From Gemmobacter sp. (GTDB lineage: Bacteria > Pseudomonadota > Alphaproteobacteria > Rhodobacterales > Rhodobacteraceae), in assembly GCF_034676705.1 (NCBI RefSeq), contig NZ_JAUCBS010000005.1, positions 186,001 to 250,000 of the forward strand: DNA of 64,000 nucleotides, read 5' to 3'. A program made the position numbers and the translations under genes. The notes under the pieces were generated by a model. It had not been told where the DNA came from and ran no database searches. It saw nothing but the letters and a program-made list of their open reading frames with translations. The number at the start of each line of letters is the position of its first letter. Position 1 is the stretch's first letter. Below, piece after piece: positions 8,918 to 18,066 of the stretch.

Positions 8918-9786
8918 GGTGCGGGTTCCGGTGCCTTCAGGATGTCGGGGTTGCGGTGCAGAAAGCCGAAGATGCGGTCGACGAACACCGCCGTCTGCCC
9001 ATCGGTCAACATGTGGCCCGCGCCCTCCAGCAGCTCGACCTGCACTTGCGGGGTCAGGCGGCGGAAATGCGCGACGCAGGCATCGTCCACCAACTCGCTC
9101 AGGCTGCCGCGCACCAGCAGGACGGGGCAGCGCAGCCGCGCGGCGGCCTGATCGACCAGCGGCGCCTCGTCCGGCGGGTCGATGAAGGCATCGTCGGCAA
9201 AGCGCGGATCCCAGTGCCAATACAGCCGCCCGTTGGCCAAGGGTCGCAGCACGCGGGCCAGACGGTCAGGGTCGGGCGGGGCGGACTGGCCGCGATAGGC
9301 GCCAAGCGCCTGCGACGCGGCCAGCGGGCTGGCAAAGCCGGCGGCGCTGGCTTGCAGAAAGGCGCGGATGGCGGTGATGTTCTGTCGGTTCGTCCCCGGG
9401 GCGATGTCGGCCAGCAGCACGGCGCGCACCCGGTCGGGCCGCGCGGCAGCGGCCAGCATGCAGGTTTGCCCGCCCCGGCTGGCGCCGATCAGGATCACCG
9501 GCCCGGCAATCGCATCGACCACGGCGATAGTATCGGCCGCCATGTCGCGCAGGTGATAGCGGCCGTCCGGCGCGGGATCGCTGTCGCCATGCCCGCGCAG
9601 GTCGAGGGCCAGCGCCGGCAGCCCAAGGCGCGCCGCCTGCCGTAGCCCCGCCGCCCAGGACCGGCGCGTCTGGCCCCCGCCGGGCAGAAAGATCAGCGTT
9701 GGCCCCCCCGGCCCCGCAGGTGTCACCCTGTCGAACGCCAGCATCGGTCCCGCACCGCGCAACTGCCCCCGGGCGATCCCGGTCAT
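8914..9786 (-). CDS. Alpha/beta-hydrolase
   Basis: 290 residues from the ATG at 9786, which overlaps the upstream stop by four bases. The alpha/beta-hydrolase fold shows LIFLPGGGQTRRSW (oxyanion region), nucleophile elbow GASRGG and a C-terminal GAGHML with the catalytic His. Members act as thioesterases, esterases or C-C hydrolases; in this setting a ring-opening or CoA-ester hydrolase is plausible (inference). It sits between the flavoenzyme and the SDR of the same operon. Confidence 0.85.
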   Translation of the reverse strand: MTGIARGQLRGAGPMLAFDRVTPAGPGGPTLIFLPGGGQTRRSWAAGLRQAARLGLPALALDLRGHGDSDPAPDGRYHLRDMAADTIAVVDAIAGPVILIGASRGGQTCMLAAAARPDRVRAVLLADIAPGTNRQNITAIRAFLQASAAGFASPLAASQALGAYRGQSAPPDPDRLARVLRPLANGRLYWHWDPRFADDAFIDPPDEAPLVDQAAARLRCPVLLVRGSLSELVDDACVAHFRRLTPQVQVELLEGAGHMLTDGQTAVFVDRIFGFLHRNPDILKAPEPAP

Positions 9787-11756
9787 GCCGGCACCGGCTG
9801 CAAACCGGGACCGCACAGATCGGCCAGCGCATCATGCGCCTGATGCACGGCATCACCGATGCGGCCGATGGTGCGACTGTCGCCGATCATCACGGCATCC
9901 ACCCCAAGGGCGTGCAGATCGCGCTGCAAGGGGCTCCCGGCATCGCGCCCCTGCGCCAGAATGACCGAACGGGCCACGATCACCCGCCGCTCTGCCCCGC
10001 AGGACAGATGCACGCCATCGGCCTGCACCGCCTCCAGCGTCCAGCCCGCCAGCACAGTCAGGCGCGGATTGGCCGCCAGCCGTTTCAGCAGCAGCTTGCG
10101 ATAGATCGGCTCAGCCGCCCGCGCCAGTTGCTGCGCGCCGGAACGAGAGACCAGAACCGTCTCGATCCCCGCCGCAGTCAGCAGTTCCGCCGTTTCGCAG
10201 CCCGTCTCGCCCCCGCCATAGACCACGGCGGGTCCGGGCGGCAGCATTGGGTCGGGGGTTGCCAGCAGGTCATAGGCCTGCTGCACGCGCGGATCGTCGG
10301 CGCCGGGAAAATCCATCGGCCGGGCGGCGGCGCCGGTGGCGATCAGCACCAGATCGGGGCGCAGGGCGGCAATCGCCGCCGCCGTGGGGGCGCTGTTCAG
10401 CCGCAGATCGACCCCCGCCTGCGCAACGCGACGCGCCAGATAATCGCGATACCACAGCAGCTTGTCCTTGTGCGGTGGCGCGGCCGAGGCGATCAGGCCG
10501 CCGCCCGGCACCGCCGCGCGTTCGAACAGCGTCACGGCAAAGCCGTGCCCGGCGGCCTGCACCGCTGCCGCCATGCCGCCGGGGCCCGCCCCCACCACCA
10601 CGATGCGCCGCCCCTTGCCGGCATCGGCCGGCAGCGCCGGCACCAGTTCGCGCCCGGTACGGGGGTTTTCGGCGCAGGCGATGGTTTCATGGGCATAGAC
10701 CCGGTCCATGCACCAGTTGCAGCTGGTGCAGGGGCGGATATCGTCGGCCCGCCCCTCGCGCGCTTTCACCGCCCAGAACGGATCGGCCAGCATGGCCCGG
10801 CCCAGCGACACCAGATCGGTATCGCCGTTCGCAATCGCGCGTTCCGCCACCTCGGGGTGGCGCAGGCCCACGGTGATCACCGGCACCCCCGCCGCCTGCC
10901 GCAACCGGCGGGCCAGCGGCAGCCGCCAGCCTTCCTTGAACGACATCGGGTCGATGATGGTTTCCATCGACCCCGCCTGCGTGCCGCTGGACACATGCAG
11001 CGCATCGACCCCGGCGGCCACCAGCTGCGGCGCGATCTCCTCCATCCGGTCGATGGACAGGCCGCCGTCCATGAAATCATCGGCCGACAGCCGGTAGATC
11101 AGCGGCAGGTCGGGCGCCGCCGCCTTGACCGCGCGGATCACCGCCAGCGGAAAGGCCAGGCGCCGCCGGTCATCCCCGCCCCAGTCATCGTCGCGCCGGT
11201 TCATCAGCGGCGACAGGAACGCCATCAGCAAATAGCCATGCGCGCCATGCAGTTCGATCGCCTGATACCCGGCACGCCGGGCCAGCCCGGCGGCCCGGCC
11301 GAAATGCGCCACCAGCTCCTGCACCTCGGCCGCGTCAAAGGCGCGGGCGGTCAGCGCGCCCGACCGGCGCGAATGCACATCGCTGGGGGCGGCGGGCATG
11401 CGGCCATCGTTCATCGAAGGCAGGGCATATTGCCCCGGCAGTTGCAGCTGGATGGCCACGGCCGCCCCTTCGGCGCGCACGGTTTCCACAAGGCGCGCGT
11501 GCCCGTCCAGCGCGGCATCATCCTCCAGCACCAGCTGCGAGGGTTCCGACACGCCAAACCGGCGGTCCACGCAGGTGAATTCCACGATGATCAGCCCGGT
11601 CCCGCCCCGCGCACGTTCGCGGAAATAGGCGATCTGGCGGTCTGACACCCGGCCTTCGGGCGTGGCCAATGCGCTGGACATCGGCGCCATGACCACCCGG
11701 TTCGGCAGCGTCAACGCCCCGATCCGCAGTGGCGAAAACAGGTTGGGAAATGTCAT
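9783..11756 (-). CDS. 2,4-dienoyl-CoA reductase / trimethylamine-dehydrogenase-like FMN, Fe-S, FAD oxidoreductase
   Basis: 657 residues. An N-terminal FMN-binding TIM barrel of the old yellow enzyme family (NRVVMAPMSSALATPEG, HGAHGYLLMAFLSP) is followed by a Fe-S cluster motif CTSCNWC with a fourth Cys 12 residues on, then two Rossmann segments (VVVGAGPGGMAAA and VVYGGGETGCETAELL) for FAD and NAD(P)H. This architecture is that of bacterial FadH and of trimethylamine dehydrogenase. The CxxCxxC spacing is closer to the latter, but the acyl-CoA gene context favours an enoate or dienoyl-CoA reductase. GGAGGAGG before the ATG at 11756 supports the start. Confidence 0.9.
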   Translation of the reverse strand: MTFPNLFSPLRIGALTLPNRVVMAPMSSALATPEGRVSDRQIAYFRERARGGTGLIIVEFTCVDRRFGVSEPSQLVLEDDAALDGHARLVETVRAEGAAVAIQLQLPGQYALPSMNDGRMPAAPSDVHSRRSGALTARAFDAAEVQELVAHFGRAAGLARRAGYQAIELHGAHGYLLMAFLSPLMNRRDDDWGGDDRRRLAFPLAVIRAVKAAAPDLPLIYRLSADDFMDGGLSIDRMEEIAPQLVAAGVDALHVSSGTQAGSMETIIDPMSFKEGWRLPLARRLRQAAGVPVITVGLRHPEVAERAIANGDTDLVSLGRAMLADPFWAVKAREGRADDIRPCTSCNWCMDRVYAHETIACAENPRTGRELVPALPADAGKGRRIVVVGAGPGGMAAAVQAAGHGFAVTLFERAAVPGGGLIASAAPPHKDKLLWYRDYLARRVAQAGVDLRLNSAPTAAAIAALRPDLVLIATGAAARPMDFPGADDPRVQQAYDLLATPDPMLPPGPAVVYGGGETGCETAELLTAAGIETVLVSRSGAQQLARAAEPIYRKLLLKRLAANPRLTVLAGWTLEAVQADGVHLSCGAERRVIVARSVILAQGRDAGSPLQRDLHALGVDAVMIGDSRTIGRIGDAVHQAHDALADLCGPGLQPVPA

Positions 11757-11836
11757 CGCGCCTCCTCCCGTTATCCGCCCCGCTGGTGCAAGCATGTATC
11801 TTGAGCCGGGGGCGGTGGCGTGATAGCGATGATTAA

Positions 11837-11854
11837 CTACCAAACGGAAGGTAG
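11837..11854. promoter_or_regulatory. Predicted TetR-family operator, site 2
   Basis: CTACCAAACGGAAGGTAG, with perfect arms ACTACC and GGTAGT when one flanking base is added on each side. It lies 17 bases before the carboxyltransferase start at 11872 and about 80 bases before the divergent flavoenzyme start at 11756. It is the most symmetrical of the four copies. Confidence 0.65.
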
Positions 11855-11871
11855 TAAAGGGAGGAGATGGG

Positions 11872-13422
11872 ATGACGGTCGAAAAACGAAGCCACGCGGC
11901 GCTTTCCCGACGGCTGGCCGATGAACAGGCCAAGGCGCGCGCCATGGGGGGCGAGGCGGGGCTGGCCCGTCACCGGGCATCGGGGCGGCTGCCGGTGCGC
12001 GAACGCATCGACCTGCTGATCGACCCCGGCAGCTGGTTCGAAATCGGTGCCCTTGCCCTGCCGGAACTGCGGACGGAACGCCATGTTCCGGGCGACGCGG
12101 TGGTGACGGGCTTTGCCCTGCTGCATGGCCGGCGGGTGGGCGTGGTGGGCATCGACAGTTCGGTCCTGGCGGGAACCACCGCCCCCACCTCGATGCGCAA
12201 ACAGGGGCGGCTGATCGACCGGGCGCAGAACGCGGGCTTTCCGCTGGTGCTGCTGTGCGATGCCGATGGCGGGCGCATTCCCGATGTGATGGGCTTTCGG
12301 TTTTCCGGCCTGCCGCTGGATTTCAAGACCTTTGTCAAGACGCCGTCCCATTTGCCCACCGTGCCCCGCGCGGCGGCGATCCTTGGCCCGTCCTATGGCG
12401 ATTCGGCGCTGCATGCCTCGACCGCGCATTTCGTGGTGATGGTGGAGTTTGGCGCCGTCGCGCTGTCCGGCCCGTCGGTGGTGCAGTCGGCCATCAACGA
12501 AACGCTGGATGATGCGGCCCTTGGCGGCCCTGCTGCGGCGACGGCCGTTGGCAATGCCCATATGGTCGTCCCGACCGAGGCGGATGCCATGGCGGCCATC
12601 GGGGCGTTCCTGTCCTATCTGCCGTCCAACGCATCGCTGCCGGCCCCGGTGACCGTGGCACGCGACCCGGCGCGCGATCCGGCGGCCATTGCCGATACCG
12701 TGCCGATCGACACCCAGGTGGCCTATGACATTCGCGATGTGATCGATTCGATTGTCGATGATGGCAGCTATTTCCCCTGGGCCAATGCCTGGGGCCCCAG
12801 CCTGGTCTGCGCGCTGGCGCGGATCGAGGGGCGCGCGGTCGGCATCATCGCCAACCAGCCGATGATGATGGCCGGCGCGCATGACCCTGCCTCGCTGACC
12901 AAGCAGCACGATTTCGTGGCGATGTGCGACACGTTCAACATTCCGCTGGTGTTCCTGCACGATGTGCCTGGCCTTCTGATCGGCACGCGGGCGGAACAGG
13001 GCGGCATCCTGCGGGCCTATGAACGGCTGGTCTCGCGCATTGCCGATGCGTCGGTGCCCAAGGTGGGGGTGGTGCTGCGCAAGGCCTATGGCGGCGGGCA
13101 TTTCGCCATGGGCGGCCGGCCGACGCACCCGGATTTCCTGTTCGCCTGGCCGAATGCCGAAATGGGCTTCATGGCGCCCGACACCGGGGTGCGCACCGTG
13201 TATCGTCGCCGGTTGCAAAAGGTGCTGGAGGACGAGGGGCAGGCCGCGCATGACCGGCTGCTGACCGAACTGGTGCAGGAATGGACGCTGGAATCCGAAC
13301 CCTGGGAAGGGGCGGCGAACCTGTCGCTGGATGACATCATCCAGCCCGCCGATACCCGCCGCACCCTGGCCCGCGCCATCGACGTGGCCTGGGGCGAACG
13401 CGGCTACGTCAGCCGTCGCTGA
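11872..13422 (+). CDS. Acyl-CoA carboxylase, carboxyltransferase (beta) subunit
   Basis: 516 residues with two crotonase-like halves as in PCC/MCC beta subunits. GRLPVRERIDLLIDPGSWFE opens the N-terminal half. The C-terminal half has AYDIRDVIDSIVDDGSYF, IANQPMMMAGAHD, LHDVPGLLIG and RKAYGGGHFAMGGR, the latter being the CoA/biotin-binding glycine loop. GGAGGAG before the ATG supports the start. Its partner is the biotin carboxylase/BCCP gene at 19267. The substrate is not evident: methylcrotonyl-, geranyl- or propionyl-type acyl-CoA are all possible, and the sequence looks divergent from the standard MccB and PccB forms I know. Confidence 0.9.
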   Translation: MTVEKRSHAALSRRLADEQAKARAMGGEAGLARHRASGRLPVRERIDLLIDPGSWFEIGALALPELRTERHVPGDAVVTGFALLHGRRVGVVGIDSSVLAGTTAPTSMRKQGRLIDRAQNAGFPLVLLCDADGGRIPDVMGFRFSGLPLDFKTFVKTPSHLPTVPRAAAILGPSYGDSALHASTAHFVVMVEFGAVALSGPSVVQSAINETLDDAALGGPAAATAVGNAHMVVPTEADAMAAIGAFLSYLPSNASLPAPVTVARDPARDPAAIADTVPIDTQVAYDIRDVIDSIVDDGSYFPWANAWGPSLVCALARIEGRAVGIIANQPMMMAGAHDPASLTKQHDFVAMCDTFNIPLVFLHDVPGLLIGTRAEQGGILRAYERLVSRIADASVPKVGVVLRKAYGGGHFAMGGRPTHPDFLFAWPNAEMGFMAPDTGVRTVYRRRLQKVLEDEGQAAHDRLLTELVQEWTLESEPWEGAANLSLDDIIQPADTRRTLARAIDVAWGERGYVSRR

Positions 13423-13431
13423 ACCCGCCGG

Positions 13432-13460
13432 AACCGGCAGGCGAACCCTGCCGGTTTTTT
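13432..13460 (+). terminator. Rho-independent terminator after the carboxyltransferase gene
   Basis: A 9-bp perfect stem (AACCGGCAG at 13432-13440, CTGCCGGTT at 13448-13456) with a T tract at 13455-13460. It separates the carboxyltransferase gene from the operon that starts with the enoyl-CoA hydratase. Confidence 0.85.
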
Positions 13461-13474
13461 CAGAATTGTGTTGC

Positions 13475-13492
13475 CTACCTATCGGTCGTCAG
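13475..13492. promoter_or_regulatory. Predicted TetR-family operator, site 3 (weaker)
   Basis: CTACCTATCGGTCGTCAG, 45 bases before the enoyl-CoA hydratase start and just after the terminator. The left half agrees well with the other sites. The right half is degenerate on this strand, but the reverse complement aligns to site 1 at 13 of 18 positions. Confidence 0.45.
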
Positions 13493-13536
13493 GTAACCAT
13501 CTACGCAGACGGCCAAAGGCCGGAATGGGAGGAAAT

Positions 13537-14334
13537 ATGGCAGACAAGGCACCTGCACGGGTGGGCCCTCACCTGTCGATCAGCTACCGCGGGCCGGTCG
13601 CGCTGATCACGATCGACCGCCCCGAAAAGCTGAACGCGATGGCCGCCAATTTCTGGCCCGACCTGCGCGAGGTCTTTGACCGGCTGGAGGCGGATGCCGC
13701 GATCCGCGCCGTGGTGATCACCGGCGCCGGCGACAAGGCGTTCTGCGCCGGGGGCGACATCGCGGGCTTTCGCGAACTGATCACCCTGCGCGACAAGCGC
13801 AATTTCCAGATCGACGCGATGCGCACCTTCCAGCGGGTCGAAACCTCGCCCCTGCCGGTGATCGCGGCGGTCAACGGCATCGCGCTTGGCGGTGGGTGCG
13901 AACTGACGCTGGCCTGCGATGTGGTGCTGGCCTCCGACAATGCGCGCTTCGGCATGCCCGAGGCGGCGCTGGGGCTGGTGCCGGGCTATGGCATCCTGCG
14001 GGCACCGCAGATCATCGGCCGCCAGATGACCAAGCTGATCGTGATGACCCGCCGCCACATTCCCGCCGACGAGGCGCTGCGCATCGGCCTGGTGCAGCAG
14101 GTGACCCCGCAGGCCGAGCTGCTGGAAACCGCGATGGCCCTGGCGGCCGAAATCGCCGAAAGCTCGCCCCTGGCGCTGGATGTCGGCAAGCGGGTGATCA
14201 ACCGCGGCTATGACAATGCCGAATTCGACTATGCCGTCGAGGCGCTGACCGTGCTGCAATTCTCGGACGATACCGATGAGGGGACCAAGGCCTTCATCGA
14301 ACGGCGCAAGCCGAACTTTTCCGCCCGGATGTGA
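13537..14334 (+). CDS. Enoyl-CoA hydratase/isomerase (crotonase family)
   Basis: 265 residues. GGGAGGAA lies a few bases before the ATG at 13537. Crotonase signatures are RPEKLNAMA, the oxyanion-hole segment FCAGGDIAGF, and both catalytic glutamates in GGGCELTLACD and FGMPEAALGLVPG. Family role: adds water across 2-enoyl-CoA, or acts as an isomerase or hydrolase. It is first in an operon with acyl-CoA synthetase, acyl-CoA dehydrogenase, NTF2-like protein and the Liv-type binding protein. Confidence 0.92.
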   Translation: MADKAPARVGPHLSISYRGPVALITIDRPEKLNAMAANFWPDLREVFDRLEADAAIRAVVITGAGDKAFCAGGDIAGFRELITLRDKRNFQIDAMRTFQRVETSPLPVIAAVNGIALGGGCELTLACDVVLASDNARFGMPEAALGLVPGYGILRAPQIIGRQMTKLIVMTRRHIPADEALRIGLVQQVTPQAELLETAMALAAEIAESSPLALDVGKRVINRGYDNAEFDYAVEALTVLQFSDDTDEGTKAFIERRKPNFSARM

Positions 14335-14344
14335 CGGGGCGGGG

Positions 14345-16029
14345 ATGGACAGTGCCATGCACACGCCCGCCACAACCGCCCCGCCCCGCCCCGGCCGGCC
14401 GCGCTGCCGGTTCTGCCGGCGACGCTGGGCGATCTGCTGCTGAAATCCCGTGACCGGGCGCCCGATGCGCCCGCGCTGATCTTTCCCGACCACCGGCTGA
14501 CCTTTGGCCAGCTGGCCGATGGCGCCTGGGCGGCCGCGCAATGGCTGTCGGGGCTGGGCGTGGGGCCGGGCGACCGGGTAGGCACCATCATGCTCAACTC
14601 GCCCGATTGCGTGACGCTGTTCTTTGGCGCCACGATGATCGGGGCGGTGATCGTGCCGATCAACGCGCGGTATCGCAGCTATGAACTGGAGTTTCTGGCC
14701 AAGGATGCCGGGCTGCGGGTGATCGTGACGAACGACACCGGGCGCAGCCATGCCGACCTGTCCGCCATTGTCGCCGATGCGCTGCCGGGGCTGGCCGACC
14801 AGCCCGATCCGGCCAACCTGAACCTGCCCGGTTTTCCTGATCTGCGCGCGGTCGTCGATCTGGCGCAGGCGCCGCGGCAGGGGTTTCTGGGCCCTGCCGA
14901 TGTGGCCCGGGCCGCGCGGCGTGCCGATGCGGCGCTGCTGGTGCGCCATGCCGCCGGGGTTGCCGCGCGCAGCGTGGCGGCCATCATCTATACCTCGGGC
15001 ACCACCTCGCGGCCCAAGGGCGCAATGCTCAGCCACGAGGCGCTGGTGCGCGGCTGGATGATGGTCGGCCGCCGCTGGGGCGTGCGGCCCGACGACAGGT
15101 TCTGGGATCCCTGCCCGCTGTTCCACATTGCCGCCATCGGGCCGATGATCTTTACCCTGGGCCATGGCGCCGCCTATGTGACGGATGTGCATTTCGACGC
15201 CGGCCGCGCGGTGCGGATGCTGGAACGCGAACGGGCGACGCTGCTCTATCCCTGCTACCCGCCGATCACGCAGGCGCTGATCACCCACCCCGATTTCGCG
15301 GCCATCGACAAGTCGGCGGTGCGCGTCTGGCTGAACGTGGCCCCGCCCGAAACGCTGCGGCGCTATGACCCGGCGTTTCCCGGCGCCCGCCAGATCACCA
15401 CTTATGGCCAGACCGAAGGCGGCCCCGTTTCGCTGGGCGACCCCGACGATACGCCAGAGGCGCGGCTGTCCACCTGCGGATCGCCGATCGACGGCGCCGA
15501 ACTGCGGGTCTGCGATCCCGATACGGGCGTGGAACTGCCGGTGGGCCAGCTGGGGGAAATCCACTTCCGGGGCTATTCCGCCTTCAGCGGTTACTTCAAC
15601 GCGCCTGCGAAAACCGCCGAAACCATCGACGCCCAGGGCTGGGTGCATACCGGCGATGCCGGCGTGATGGACGACAATGGCCGCATCACCTTTCGCGGCC
15701 GCATCAAGGAAATGATGAAGGTGGGCGGCGAAAACGTGGCCCCGGCCGAGGTCGAGGCGTTTCTCGAAGGCCACAGCGCCATCCGCATGGTGCAGGCCAT
15801 GGGCGTGCCCGACCGCCGGCTGACCGAGGTGGTGGCCGCCTTTGTCGAACTGGAACCGGGCCACAGCCTGACCGAGGCCGAGGTGATCGCCTACTGCAAG
15901 GGCAGGCTGTCGTCGTTCAAGACCCCGGCCATCGTGCGCTTTGTCACCGAATGGCCGCTGTCGGCAACCAAGGTCCAGCGCAACGTGCTGCGCCAGCAGT
16001 TGCTGGACGAACTGAACCAGGGGGGCTGA
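14345..16029 (+). CDS. Acyl-CoA synthetase (AMP-forming), 5' end apparently frameshifted
   Basis: Family signatures of adenylate-forming CoA ligases are clear: YTSGTTSRPKGAML (P-loop), YGQTEGGPVS, WVHTGDAG, GRIKEMMKVGGENV, and the C-terminal lysine in SATKVQRNVLR. It activates a carboxylic acid with ATP and CoA, so it probably starts catabolism of the imported substrate. The start is a problem. N-terminal family sequence (LGDLLLKSRDRAPDAPALIF) is encoded from about 14404, but that frame holds no ATG, GTG or TTG before GTG 14560. An ATG at 14345 opens another frame that would join it if one base were restored within the GC run 14380-14403, giving about 561 residues. Either a sequence error, a real lesion, or a short form from 14560. 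Confidence 0.85.
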
Positions 16030-16032
16030 GCC

Positions 16033-17223
16033 ATGGATGGACAGGACCACGACATGTCGGGCGGGCTGAGCTTTGACTATTCGCCCGAACAGCGCATGCT
16101 GTACGACATGATCCACGCCTTTGTGGACAAGGAATGCGGCAAACCGCTGGCCCGCAAGCTGGAGGCGCAGGACGCCTTTCCCCGCGCGCTGTTCGAACGC
16201 ATCGGGGCGGCGGGGTTGTATGGCATCGGCATCCCCGAGGAATACGGCGGTCAGGGCGGCGGGATCGAGGAACAGGTGATTGTCTGCACCGAATTCGCCC
16301 GCACGCTGGCCGGGCTGTCAGTGCTGTGGCACCTGACCTGCTGGTCCGGCGCCAAGGCGATCCTGCATCATGGCACCGAGGACCAGCGCCGCCATTATCT
16401 GCCCCGCATCGCGCGTGGCGAACTGCTGTTCGCGCTGGCCATGACCGAACCCGACGGCGGCACCGACGTGCTGCGCGCGATGAAAACGCGCGCAGTGCCG
16501 GTGGACGGCGGGTTCCGCATCACGGGTCGCAAGATCTGGTCCACGCTGGCGCACGAGGCCGACAAGCTGCTGGTGCTGGTGCGCAGCGAAACCGGCGACC
16601 GCCCCAGCCAGGGCCTGTCGGTGGTGATCGTCGATGCCCGCGCCGAAGGCGTGACCGCCACCCCCATTCCGAAACTGGGCCTGCGCTGCCTGGGGTCTTG
16701 CGAGGTGACATTCGACAACGTGTTCGTCCCCGCCGATGCCATGATCGGCGCCCCGGGCAGCGGCTGGCGCCAGATCACCGCATCCCTGAACGCCGAACGC
16801 ATCCTGACCGCCGCCATGTGTACCGGCATGATCGAAGGCGTGCTGGAGGATGCGCTGGACTACGCCGGCCAGCGCAAGGCGTTCGGCCAGCTGATCGGCG
16901 GGTTCCAGGCGGTGCAACACAAGATCGCCGACATCGCGATGAATCTGGAAACCGCCCGCCTGCACACCCGCCGCGCCGCCTGGTTGGAGGCACGCGGCCG
17001 CCCCTGCATGGTCGAGGCGACGATGGCAAAATGCCTTGCCGCCGAACTGGCCACCGCCGCGGCGGACGAGGGCATCCAGATTTTGGGCGGCATGGGTTAT
17101 TCGGCCGAAACCGACATGCAGCGCTACTGGCGCGATGCCCGCCTGTTCCGCATCGGCCCCATCACCAGCGAGATGGCGCGCAACACGATAGGAGAGAGCC
17201 TTGGACTCCCGCGTTCCTTCTGA
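16033..17223 (+). CDS. Acyl-CoA dehydrogenase (paralogue of the gene at 3189)
   Basis: 396 residues starting three bases after the synthetase stop. Signatures are AMTEPDGGTDVLRAM, GQLIGGFQAVQHKIADIA and the C-terminal GGMGYSAETDMQRYWRDARL with GPITSEMARNTIGESLG, nearly identical to the C-terminus of the gene at 3189-4352. The common YEGT catalytic glutamate is missing in both. A FAD-dependent dehydrogenase of the activated substrate is likely. The substrate is unknown, and duplication followed by specialisation is the simplest reading. Confidence 0.92.
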   Translation: MDGQDHDMSGGLSFDYSPEQRMLYDMIHAFVDKECGKPLARKLEAQDAFPRALFERIGAAGLYGIGIPEEYGGQGGGIEEQVIVCTEFARTLAGLSVLWHLTCWSGAKAILHHGTEDQRRHYLPRIARGELLFALAMTEPDGGTDVLRAMKTRAVPVDGGFRITGRKIWSTLAHEADKLLVLVRSETGDRPSQGLSVVIVDARAEGVTATPIPKLGLRCLGSCEVTFDNVFVPADAMIGAPGSGWRQITASLNAERILTAAMCTGMIEGVLEDALDYAGQRKAFGQLIGGFQAVQHKIADIAMNLETARLHTRRAAWLEARGRPCMVEATMAKCLAAELATAAADEGIQILGGMGYSAETDMQRYWRDARLFRIGPITSEMARNTIGESLGLPRSF

Positions 17224-18040
17224 AATGTCGGCGGCCGTGGCCGACAGCGGCCGGCGCTTTGTCGCGCTGATGCGGCGCTATTGCAACGACTACACCAACC
17301 GGCATGACTTTTCGGTCTGCGACGAGATCATGGAAGACGACTACACGCTGCACATGGGCGTGCATGACGTGACCGGGCGGGACAGCGAATACAAGCCGGC
17401 GACCCTGCGCCAGTTCAGCCAGTTTCCCGGCCTGTGCCTGACGGTCAACCAGATCATCACCAACGGCAACCGGCTGGCGATGCGGTTTTCCGAACATGGC
17501 GCCTCGGTGCGCCATGCGGGCCGCACGGCGGCATGGAGCGGGGTGGGCCTGTATCACTGGAACGGCGCCCGGCTGGTCGAGAATTTCGTCGAACAGGACT
17601 ATTTCGCGCGCGGGGCGCAGCTGGCCTCGGGCGATCCGAACCCGGTGGAAAACCCGGCAATTGCGCCCTGGGATACGCTGGCAGAGCCCGCCAGTCCCGC
17701 GAACGAGGATCTGGTGCGCCGCGCCCTTGCCTCGGGCGAGTTGATGCAGGCGCCGGAACTGCTGTTCGATGACGAATGGATCACCGACCAGTCGCGCCCC
17801 CGCATCATCGCGCCGACCGCCTGCACGGTGAACGACATCTTTTCCGCCGGCGATCACGTCGCCTTTCACGCCTGCGTGGAAGGCACGGTCAACCCCGGCA
17901 CCGAACTGGGCGACGGCGCCACGGGGCGCCCCGCCTTTCTGCACTTCGCGGGCATCGTCCGCGTCCGGGATGGCCGGGTGGTCAGCGGCAGGGGAGTCCG
18001 CGACCGCATCGGCCTGATGAAGCGTCTGCGCGACGCATAA
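17201..18040 (+). CDS. NTF2/SnoaL-like two-domain protein
   Basis: 279 residues from TTG 17201, which has GGAG six bases upstream. An ATG at 17225 is the alternative but lacks a ribosome site. The protein looks like two SnoaL/NTF2-like halves: the first with MRRYCNDYTNRHDF and a conical-fold core to about residue 140, the second from ASGELMQAPELLFDDEWI to RVRDGRVVSGRGVRDRIG. Such folds serve as isomerases, cyclases, hydratases or ligand-binding proteins. The exact role is unknown, but its place between an acyl-CoA dehydrogenase and the binding protein ties it to the same substrate. Confidence 0.75.
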   Translation: MDSRVPSEMSAAVADSGRRFVALMRRYCNDYTNRHDFSVCDEIMEDDYTLHMGVHDVTGRDSEYKPATLRQFSQFPGLCLTVNQIITNGNRLAMRFSEHGASVRHAGRTAAWSGVGLYHWNGARLVENFVEQDYFARGAQLASGDPNPVENPAIAPWDTLAEPASPANEDLVRRALASGELMQAPELLFDDEWITDQSRPRIIAPTACTVNDIFSAGDHVAFHACVEGTVNPGTELGDGATGRPAFLHFAGIVRVRDGRVVSGRGVRDRIGLMKRLRDA

Positions 18041-18066
18041 GGCAATCGACCACGGGAGGAGATAAC

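Noticed and set aside
13501..16116. Open frame of about 870 codons on the minus strand
   Set aside because: It lies fully opposite the enoyl-CoA hydratase and acyl-CoA synthetase, is rich in His, Gln, Arg and Gly, and shows no family motif. A typical shadow frame in GC-rich DNA.
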